Shown here piece by piece: positions 57,684 through 64,000 of a stretch of 64,000 nucleotides of DNA. Positions within the stretch are counted from its first letter, which is position 1. The number at the start of each line of letters is the position of its first letter. The stretch lies in NCBI RefSeq assembly GCF_900107145.1, contig NZ_FNOW01000002.1, forward strand, positions 62,001 through 126,000, in the 5' to 3' direction. The stretch is from Allochromatium warmingii (GTDB taxonomy: Bacteria; Pseudomonadota; Gammaproteobacteria; Chromatiales; Chromatiaceae). The notes beneath the pieces were generated by a model, which saw only the letters and a list, made by a program, of their open reading frames with translations, searched no databases and was not told where the DNA came from. A program made the position numbers and the translations under genes.

Positions 57684-58601
57684 TTAACACGCACCCTCAA
57701 TGAGGATGGGCGAATCCACCAAAGCTCGTAGAAAGATTCCACGAGCGCCGTTGATGTCACGATTAACCGTGATCCCTTCTGATGTAATCGTTGTTGCTGA
57801 CCCGATATTGAGCAATTTACCGTTCCATGAAACAGTTTTGCTGGTATAGGCTTCGCAAACACGAATGAGCTTTTTGCCGCGCTCAATGCACTTCTGTTCA
57901 AGGCGTTGTCCAAACTTGTAATGGCTAAAGGACAATAGCGACCTGACTGATTTCTTGCGCAACTTTCTAGCTGTTTTAACAACCATCTGTTGCGTATCGA
58001 ACGTAGGCAATAAGATCACATCAAAATTATCAGTGAGAAATCTCGTTACCTTCCAGTGCAATTCGCTAACCAAATTCTTGATCTTAACGCGAATTTGATT
58101 TGCGGCATTGGTAAGGGATAAGCGTTTACGCTTACTTTGCTCACGGTCTTTTCGTGACAACAGATCATCCAAATGCTTTGCGAGTCTCGCAATTCTTTGG
58201 AAGTCTTGTTGCCCTAGATGACCTGCGAACTGGTCGCTAAAGAACGTTTGAAATGTTCGTATTCCTGGGTCTAGGGAGACTAAGCGCCCTTGGTTCTCGG
58301 TACACTCAGTGCTTTTTGTAACCGGAATAGCGACATACCAGTGTTTTGCGTACTTTACGACGCGACCATCTCGCAGGTTCACCGGAAGTTCCTCAGAGAA
58401 CTTTAAGCTCCCTAAAGACCTTACGTTAAATCCGCGACGATCTTTTGAACATTGATCGTTTCTGAGAAAAAATGATTGCTGAATCTCTTTACGTGATTTA
58501 AAAGACACGCGACTGACTTGCGAAGTATTCTTGTACTTAGCAATCGCCTTTTTCACGTTTTCACAGGCTTCTGCAACTGCTCCGTCTCGAAAAGAGAACA
58601 T
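57684..58601 (-). pseudogene. tnpB: TnpB remnant, truncated at the N-terminus and in frame with tnpA
   Basis: The 305-residue frame matches the IS607-associated TnpB/OrfB family (RNA-guided nuclease). RuvC residues are Asp111 in VSLDPGIRTF and Asp282 in VNRDINGARGIFLRAL. The middle acid position reads LPTFDTQQM with Asp202 where Glu is expected. TSKTVSWNG has Val257 at the usual Cys. About 90 N-terminal residues are missing; homology starts at RDGAVAEACENV. The frame continues upstream through DLLTIIHMFSF into the tnpA frame, broken by a TAA. It is probably inactive. Confidence 0.82.
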
Positions 58602-58622
58602 ATGAATGATTGTGAGTAAATC

Positions 58623-59096
58623 TTATGTGAGTTCTGGTTCTTTAATAGTGTCGTCGAGAACCACGATTTCACTGCCGAGTTCGTCGATAATCCATTCAAT
58701 AAGTTCAAATCCGCAACGGGCAAGTCGGTCTCGGTGGGCAACCACAATTTTGAGCTTCTCTCCGCGCAAGACTCGTCCCAATAAGGATTTAAGTCCTTTA
58801 CGCTTATAGTTAAGAGCGGAGCCAACGTCTTTAATAACTTCAGCTTCAGGATACCTTTCTAACAAGTAGCTAATTTGTCGTTGCAAGTCGTCTCGCTGAC
58901 TTGGAGAGGAGACGCGACAGTAGCACACGACGCGATGTTCCATGTTTCCTTTAAGGAAAGAAGCAACATCGTATCTGCGTTGCCCTGACGGAGTACGAAT
59001 TGCAACGATCTTTCCGCTATCCGCGTAGAGTCTGAGCGTGTTTTGACAGACGCCAAGTAATTTTGCAGCTTGGCGTCCTGGGAGGTAGTTTGACAT
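58623..59096 (-). CDS. tnpA: IS607-family serine recombinase TnpA, prematurely stopped
   Basis: An N-terminal MerR-like HTH (LPGRQAAKLLGVCQNTLRLY, then TPSGQRRYDV) precedes a small serine-recombinase domain with catalytic Ser in YCRVSSPSQRDDLQRQI and the helix IVVAHRDRLARCGFELIEW. The frame stops at EPELT followed by TAA. After that stop the same frame reads DLLTIIHMFS, which is how family members normally continue (ELT-x-DLL). A single C-to-T or G-to-T change of a Gln or Glu codon would explain the TAA. About 20-40 C-terminal residues are lost, so transposition activity is doubtful. Confidence 0.85.
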   Translation of the reverse strand: MSNYLPGRQAAKLLGVCQNTLRLYADSGKIVAIRTPSGQRRYDVASFLKGNMEHRVVCYCRVSSPSQRDDLQRQISYLLERYPEAEVIKDVGSALNYKRKGLKSLLGRVLRGEKLKIVVAHRDRLARCGFELIEWIIDELGSEIVVLDDTIKEPELT

Positions 59097-59139
59097 GGCT
59101 TGTAGAGTTTGGTAGGTTCCATGTGCAAACTATAGCAGA

Positions 59140-59775
59140 TCATGGACTATCGTGCAGCTCACGACCGAGCGCATTGACCGCAGCGGCTGCCATTGCACTG
59201 CCGCCGCGCCGTCCGTGCAGGGTGACAAAGGGCACGCCGCGACTGTTGGCGGCGAGTGCCGCTTTCGACTCCACTGCGCCGACAAAGCCGACTGGAAAGC
59301 CGAGAATCAGCGCCGGTTTGGGGGCACCTTCGTCAAGCAATTCGAGCAAGCGGAACAGCGCCGTCGGGGCATTACCGACGACGACCAGTGAACCGGCCAG
59401 ATGTGGCCGCCAGAGTTCCAGCGCGGCGGCGGTGCGGGTGTTACCCAGTTCACGCGCCAGTACCGACACGCTTGGATCGTGCAGGGTGCAGAGAATGGGA
59501 TTATCGGCGGGCATCCGCGCCCGCGTAATGCCCTCCGACACCATGCGGCTATCACAGAGAATCGGCGCACCGGCTTCCAGCGCCGCCCGACCTGCTGCAC
59601 CGGCATTCGGCGAGAATGCCAGATCGCTGACAATCTCCGGCATCCCGCAGGCATGGATCACGCGCACGGCCAGCGCCTCCAGATCGGCGGGGATTCGGCT
59701 CAGATCCGCCTCAGCGCGGATGATGGCAAACGACTGCCGATAGATGTCGTGAGCGTCGCGGGTGTATTCGATCAT
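59140..59775 (-). CDS. cobH: Precorrin-8X methylmutase
   Basis: CobH/CbiC moves the C11 methyl group to C12 to form hydrogenobyrinic acid. The catalytic His is in RVIHACGMPEIVSDLAFS near residue 40. ILCDSRMVSEGITRARMP, VVVGNAPTALFRLLELL and PALILGFPVGFVGAVESK are family signatures. At 211 residues it is complete, although the last codons lie about 30 bases from the IS607 boundary. It is upstream of cobIJ in transcription order. No cobalamin riboswitch was recognised in its leader. Confidence 0.95.
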   Translation of the reverse strand: MIEYTRDAHDIYRQSFAIIRAEADLSRIPADLEALAVRVIHACGMPEIVSDLAFSPNAGAAGRAALEAGAPILCDSRMVSEGITRARMPADNPILCTLHDPSVSVLARELGNTRTAAALELWRPHLAGSLVVVGNAPTALFRLLELLDEGAPKPALILGFPVGFVGAVESKAALAANSRGVPFVTLHGRRGGSAMAAAAVNALGRELHDSP

Positions 59776-60032
59776 GCTTCAATCTCTATAAGACACAACA
59801 GGCGCGGGTTCTCGCGGTCGAGAATCGCGCCGAGCGGCAGGTTGGGGCGGGATTAGGTGAGGAATCGATCAGAAAGCAACAGATTATAAGCGCAAAGTTT
59901 AGACACACGTTGATCTGTTTAGCCAATGACCCACCTTACGCTGCCAAACTTGGTTTGGCAGATCAGCGCGGCAAGATGCGGTTGGCAGAATGACTCAGCA
60001 CGCTGCCACTCGCAAACCTAAATGATCATGTG
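59776..60032. other. Leader region between cobH and the giant repeat protein gene
   Basis: No gene was found in these 257 bases. The region holds the hairpin at 59941-59961. It would contain the cobH promoter and the terminator of the large upstream gene. Confidence 0.45.
59941..59961. terminator. Perfect 9-bp hairpin after the giant protein gene
   Basis: CTGCCAAAC and GTTTGGCAG pair around a 3-base loop, about 70 bases beyond the stop of the large minus-strand gene. No T-tract follows on either strand, so factor-independent termination is not certain. Confidence 0.5.
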
Positions 60033-63000
60033 TCAATAATGCTTCTGATGCACGACATGCGTTCGGAACGCTGGATGACGCTCATTCGCTGCCAATCGCA
60101 AATGTTCACTAAAACGCCGCATACTAACTGGCGATGACTGTTCCGCATTCAGCGGCATTTGATCCAACTCATCTTCAGCCGCTTCTGCGTTTTCCGCGTT
60201 TTCTGCGGCTGATTGTTTTGATTGATCTGACTTAACCGCATCAGATATTTCAGCCGCCGATGCCTCATCGAGAGCACAAGTTTGGTTATCCTCAGCGATA
60301 CACACTTGCACATCATTCAAAGACTGCGACAATTGAATTGCCTCAGCTTGCGAAACATTGACAGTTGGCAACACATGCAGACTAAGATTTTCGGTTAACC
60401 CCCCCAAATCCCACGCAGATAACGCAAAAGGATCATAACTGCGAACGCGCTGCACTTCGTCCAAAACATGAAGTGCTGGATTCATCCGCAAAAATTGCAT
60501 ATCGTCAAAAAGCGCCGATTCAAAAATTGGCTGTGTATGGAATTGTTGCGGCTGCTCTCCAATAATCGGTTTATTCAATACAATTGCTTCCAGTATTGGT
60601 GGCGTTGATAGTGGAGCAGTAGCGGGTTGTGTTGGCTCAACTATTGGCGGAACCGGACGCACAGCTAAGACTGGCACACCCGGATCTAAAATGCGCTCTA
60701 ATGCAGGATTATTATCGCCGAATGCATTGTCAGTCAGAATCAATTCAATTGCGACAATTTTCCCATTCTCAACGACAAAACGTGCGCCATCGCTATCGCT
60801 ATTCGGATCACGGCGAGTGAAATCGTACCAACCGACTGTTGTAATTGGCACGCCGTCCAGATCAAATAATGGGCCAGCTGCGAGCGCCTCAGCTGATACA
60901 TATTTGATATAAGCATTCACATCTTCAATCGTTAATCCGGCCGCACGGACATTAATTGATACCCGAACTTGCGTACCTTCACGGGCACTCACATCAGTAA
61001 GCAGATGATCAATAGTGCCGTCAATATTACTATCTTGCCCGGCAATCTCAAAACGAATTGGATCCCAGGGAGTTGTCACGTGCGAGCCACTCACCAAGGT
61101 TATCGTGCGATGCTGACTCACTTCATCAACAACGACTTCAGTATTCGTGTCGATATCATCATACCGCTCAACGCGAATATTTAGCAGTTGACTAGTCTGT
61201 GAAATTGCTGCATCTGTTTCAGCATCCGGGGCCAAAATACCTATTGACACAATTGCTTGACTTTGTGTGAGCGTTCCATCATTTCCTTGCTCGAAATCAT
61301 CCGTAGTTCTCCAAGCCAGTGTTGCAAGCGCGTTTTGTTCAGCGTCCTGAAGACCATCGCCATTTAGATCGCCAATCTCAGACGCACCAATACCTTGAGA
61401 AGCGGCAAGCGTTGCTAAAGCCTCTTCAGTTGTTGGCGTAATGCCATCCTGATCGAAGTCATCATCTAGGTTTTGCGTCGTCGAACCGCTATATGCGCCG
61501 CTTGTATCAAAGGTATAAATCACGCCGGTTCCATCATCGCGGACTGTCGCACGACCTAATGATTCTTCCTCGCCGCGAATAGCCTGTAATTCGAAAATTT
61601 CAGAACCTTCACGGTCGTCATCTTGCTCGGCGCTTATTTCGACACGCACTAACAGCGTACCGCTATCGGGGATAACCGCATTTGACCCGTTGTAATTCAG
61701 CCAATTGCTACCATCCCAAAATTCAATTCTGTCTGGGTTAGTCTGAATAGTCGCTGCACCTGGCTCAGTTCCAGTTTGCAGACTGAGATTGAGATTACCA
61801 GGTCGGCCATTTAGCGTGAAAACAGTGTACGTTGAGCCTTCATTAACAATGGGGCTATTAATTTTAATAGAGCGGTCATCATCTTTAAGGGCTGTGCGAT
61901 TTTCAGCGCCGCTGTCATTAAATATCGCGCCCGTTCCAAAGTCACCAATAATACCGCGTGCAGTAACCGGTGCCTGTGTGCCGTCAATACGCGCTTCTAA
62001 CGTGAAAGCATGTGCGCCTTCATAAACATCATCGTTCGCAATGGGAACGCGCACAAGCAAAACGCTGGCATTTTCTGGAACATGAACCAAGCTATTAGGT
62101 ACATAAGCAATCCAATCGAAGCCATTATAAACTTCAAGTGAATTCTGATAATCGGCGTTGGTAGTAGCAATTGCCTCACCTGTAGCAAAATCAATTGCGC
62201 CATCGCGTAAAGCCAATGAGAAATAGAGGTTGCTATCAGCCGCAATGCGGAAAACTGCATGTGGCGCTATTTCATTGACGGTTACGTCAGGAATTGTCAG
62301 CAAGCGATCATCATCAGGTTGATCTACAAGAGCGCCTTGACCGCGTTCATCATACTGCTGACCGGAGCCATCATCAATCATCGTGCTGACAGCCGCTGCA
62401 AATTGATTATTAGATAACTGAGCAGTTAGGGTTAGTTGCTCGCTGCCTTCATAATTATTATCATTGATTGTTGCAACGGAGACATATAGCGTTGCAACAC
62501 CAGCAGGCAGGTTAACAATACCATTCGCAATAGTGACCGAAATACGGTTATCACCAGCAAAATAATAGGCGGAAACGCTTTCAGCATAATCCGAACCTAG
62601 AATTGCTGTGTCAGTGGCATCTGCTAATGTTAATTGAATCGATGCTGGCTGTTCTGTCGCACTATTTAACGTGATCGTAAAAATAGCCTGCGAACCCTCT
62701 GATACATTTTGAGTGCCGATGATTTTCAATCCATTGGAGTCATAGGTGAAACTAATGGCGTTATTGGTTTCAGCTTCGTCGATATTGGAATTACCCGCCG
62801 TATCGGTGAAGGCGTTATTGCCAACGCTGACTAAGCCATTCGCCGTATTCGGTGTGAAGGTCGCGGTGTAAGTGGTGCCACTGCCGCTGAAATTGCTCAG
62901 CGTGCCGCCGCTGACGGTGATGTCGTTGACATTGAAGTCGCTCGATGCTTCCGACAAAGTTAAGGTGAGCGTCGCCGTTTCGCCAACCTTGAGTGCAGTT

Positions 63001-64000
63001 TTGTCGCTGCTGATCGCAATCGTCGGTGCGGTGCCGTCGTAGGTCAGGCTGACGCTGTTGTCAGCGTCGGCTTCATCGGCGTTGGCATTGCCGACCGCGT
63101 TGGTGAAGGCGTTATTGCCAACGCTGACTAAGCCATTCGCCGTATTCGGTGTGAAGGTCGCGGTGTAGTTGATGCCGCTGCCACTGAAGTTGCTCAGCTT
63201 GCCGCCGGTGACGGTGATGTCGGCCTCGGTGAAATCGCTTGAGGCTTCAGAGAGCGTGAAGGTCAGTGTCGCGGTTTCGCCGACCTTGAGTGCAGTTTTG
63301 TCGCTGCTGATCGCAATCGTCGGTGCGGTGCCGTCGTAGGTCAGGCTGACGCTGTTGTCAGCGTCGGCTTCATCGGCGTTGGCATTGCCGACCGCGTTGG
63401 TGAAGGCGTTATTGCCAACGCTGACTAAGCCATTCGCCGTATTCGGTGTGAAGGTCGCGGTGTAGTTGATGCCGCTGCCACTGAAGTTGGTGAGCGTGCC
63501 GCCGCTGACGGTGATGTCGTTGACAGTGAAGTCGCTCGATGCTTCCGACAAAGTGAAGGTAAGCGTCGCCGTTTCGCCGACCTTGAGTGCGGTCTTATCG
63601 CTGCTGATCGCAATCGTCGGTGCGGTGCCGTCGTAGGTCAGGCTGACGCTGTTGTCAGCTTCAGCTCCGTCTGTGTTGGCGTTGCCAGCGGTATCAGTGA
63701 AAGTGCCGCTCGCCACACTGACTGCACCTGTGGCATCAGTTGGCGTGAAGGTCGCGGTGTAGTTGATGCCGCTGCCACTGAAGTTGGTGAGCGTGCCGCC
63801 GCTGACGGTGATGTCGTTGACATTGAAGTCGCTCGATGCTTCCGACAAAGTGAAGGTGAGCGTCGCCGTTTCGCCGACCTTGAGTGCAGTTTTGTTGCTG
63901 CTGATCGCAATCGTCGGTGCGGTGGTATCGGCACTAACCGAAACCGTCGTACTCGCCGTCGGCGAGGATAAATAATTATCCTTAACGGTAACGGTAATTA
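60033..64000 (-). CDS. Giant repetitive surface/adhesin-like protein (C-terminal part, runs off window)
   Basis: The frame is open to the window edge, so the N-terminus lies outside. From the N-terminal side there are Ig-like repeats of 99 residues (ALKVGETATLTFTLSEASSD, then GINYTATFTP and DGTAPTIAISSDK), at least four and nearly identical. Three diverged Calx-beta-like modules follow (VSEGSQAIFTITLNSA, VNEIAPHAVFRIAADS, VNEGSTYTVFTLNGRP). Next are Ca-binding-type loops DDDFDQDGITPTTEEA and GDLNGDGLQDAEQNA, and a unique C-terminus. Such proteins are secreted, Ca-stabilised adhesins. No secretion signal is visible in the C-terminus shown. Confidence 0.85.
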   Translation of the reverse strand, partial: ITVTVKDNYLSSPTASTTVSVSADTTAPTIAISSNKTALKVGETATLTFTLSEASSDFNVNDITVSGGTLTNFSGSGINYTATFTPTDATGAVSVASGTFTDTAGNANTDGAEADNSVSLTYDGTAPTIAISSDKTALKVGETATLTFTLSEASSDFTVNDITVSGGTLTNFSGSGINYTATFTPNTANGLVSVGNNAFTNAVGNANADEADADNSVSLTYDGTAPTIAISSDKTALKVGETATLTFTLSEASSDFTEADITVTGGKLSNFSGSGINYTATFTPNTANGLVSVGNNAFTNAVGNANADEADADNSVSLTYDGTAPTIAISSDKTALKVGETATLTLTLSEASSDFNVNDITVSGGTLSNFSGSGTTYTATFTPNTANGLVSVGNNAFTDTAGNSNIDEAETNNAISFTYDSNGLKIIGTQNVSEGSQAIFTITLNSATEQPASIQLTLADATDTAILGSDYAESVSAYYFAGDNRISVTIANGIVNLPAGVATLYVSVATINDNNYEGSEQLTLTAQLSNNQFAAAVSTMIDDGSGQQYDERGQGALVDQPDDDRLLTIPDVTVNEIAPHAVFRIAADSNLYFSLALRDGAIDFATGEAIATTNADYQNSLEVYNGFDWIAYVPNSLVHVPENASVLLVRVPIANDDVYEGAHAFTLEARIDGTQAPVTARGIIGDFGTGAIFNDSGAENRTALKDDDRSIKINSPIVNEGSTYTVFTLNGRPGNLNLSLQTGTEPGAATIQTNPDRIEFWDGSNWLNYNGSNAVIPDSGTLLVRVEISAEQDDDREGSEIFELQAIRGEEESLGRATVRDDGTGVIYTFDTSGAYSGSTTQNLDDDFDQDGITPTTEEALATLAASQGIGASEIGDLNGDGLQDAEQNALATLAWRTTDDFEQGNDGTLTQSQAIVSIGILAPDAETDAAISQTSQLLNIRVERYDDIDTNTEVVVDEVSQHRTITLVSGSHVTTPWDPIRFEIAGQDSNIDGTIDHLLTDVSAREGTQVRVSINVRAAGLTIEDVNAYIKYVSAEALAAGPLFDLDGVPITTVGWYDFTRRDPNSDSDGARFVVENGKIVAIELILTDNAFGDNNPALERILDPGVPVLAVRPVPPIVEPTQPATAPLSTPPILEAIVLNKPIIGEQPQQFHTQPIFESALFDDMQFLRMNPALHVLDEVQRVRSYDPFALSAWDLGGLTENLSLHVLPTVNVSQAEAIQLSQSLNDVQVCIAEDNQTCALDEASAAEISDAVKSDQSKQSAAENAENAEAAEDELDQMPLNAEQSSPVSMRRFSEHLRLAANERHPAFRTHVVHQKHY
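62730..64000. repeat. Tandem 297-bp coding repeats
   Basis: The unit recurs every 297 bases (for example the same GCTGACGCTGTTGTCAGCGT junction ends at 63060 and 63357), encoding 99-residue Ig-like domains. Several copies differ at only a few bases, which indicates recent duplication or gene conversion. The array continues past the window edge. Confidence 0.9.

Larger units (their letters stand above)
57660..59110 (-). mobile_element. Decayed IS607-family element between cobH and cobIJ
   Basis: The element holds a serine-recombinase tnpA (59096-58623) and a tnpB remnant (58601-57684) on the minus strand. The edges are approximate since IS607 elements lack terminal inverted repeats. CTTGTAGA occurs near both ends (57673 and 59099), and a small hairpin with arms CTACAA/TTGTAG at 57665-57679 follows tnpB. 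The interior is less GC-rich than the flanking cob genes. It splits what was probably a contiguous cobH-cobIJ operon. Confidence 0.82.

Noticed and set aside
59776..60032. Possible cobalamin riboswitch before cobH
   Set aside because: No B12-box (GCCACTG-type) in the correct orientation and no extended conserved core seen.
62730..64000. Possible CRISPR array because of strong direct repeats
   Set aside because: The unit is 297 bases and coding throughout; it is a protein-domain repeat.

Overview
The window reads as one contiguous chromosomal segment of a moderately GC-rich Gram-negative bacterium. It is most likely a gammaproteobacterium: lnt, orn, tatAB, a birA-coaX pair, sucCD, a ModE-type molybdate regulator and many c-di-GMP and chemosensory proteins occur together. 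The combination would suit a metabolically versatile aquatic lineage such as Chromatiales or Thiotrichales, but that is an inference and no species can be named. No rRNA, tRNA or CRISPR array was seen.

Layout. 1-3.5 kb (+): the end of an M61 aminopeptidase gene, then birA and coaX. 3.8-5.8 kb (-): sucC-sucD. 6.0-9.2 kb (+): three exported proteins, with a transglutaminase-like Cys/His/Asp protein, a DUF2272 lipoprotein and a small lipoprotein. 9.3-13.9 kb: recJ (-), an ankyrin lipoprotein, lnt and a convergent, overlapping orn. 14.1-17.6 kb (+): modE-modA-modB-modC with two inverted-repeat ModE operators. 17.8-22.8 kb (+): tatA and tatB without tatC, then an RND efflux adaptor/pump pair. 22.9-28.8 kb (+): a hybrid histidine kinase whose HPt end is frameshifted, overlapping a REC-REC-PAS-GGDEF-EAL protein. 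28.8-30.7 kb (-): a sulfatase-fold phosphoglycerol-transferase-like membrane protein. 30.9-35.1 kb (+): a 1119-residue fusion of ligand-binding, PAS, GGDEF, EAL and BLUF domains, then a DUF3334/CheX-like protein.

35.1-54.1 kb is almost entirely on the minus strand and is the centre of interest. Read in transcription order it holds a response regulator, CheC, a diguanylate cyclase, a soluble receptor with two signalling tips, a triple-CheW scaffold, a coiled-coil DUF3782-type protein, CheB, a HEAT-repeat protein, CheR, a response regulator, CheA, a lone STAS protein, CheY and a membrane receptor with a CheZ-like tail motif. It continues into a stressosome module: RsbR, RsbS, RsbT, a second RsbT-like ATPase, an RsbX-like phosphatase and a histidine kinase with an RsbU-N-like domain. 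No flagellar gene is present, so the pathway may control something other than swimming. The inferred theme is integration of light or redox (BLUF), small ligands, stress (Rsb) and chemosensory input into c-di-GMP and phosphorelay outputs.

54.1-64 kb (-): trmO, an exported Pro/Ala-rich protein with a SPOR-like end, and cobalamin genes cobH and cobI-cobJ (fused) separated by a decayed IS607-family element. The window ends in the C-terminal part of a giant repetitive surface protein that runs off the edge. Two families of dispersed non-coding repeats are scattered through the window, and one copy of one family has become part of the cheA coding sequence.
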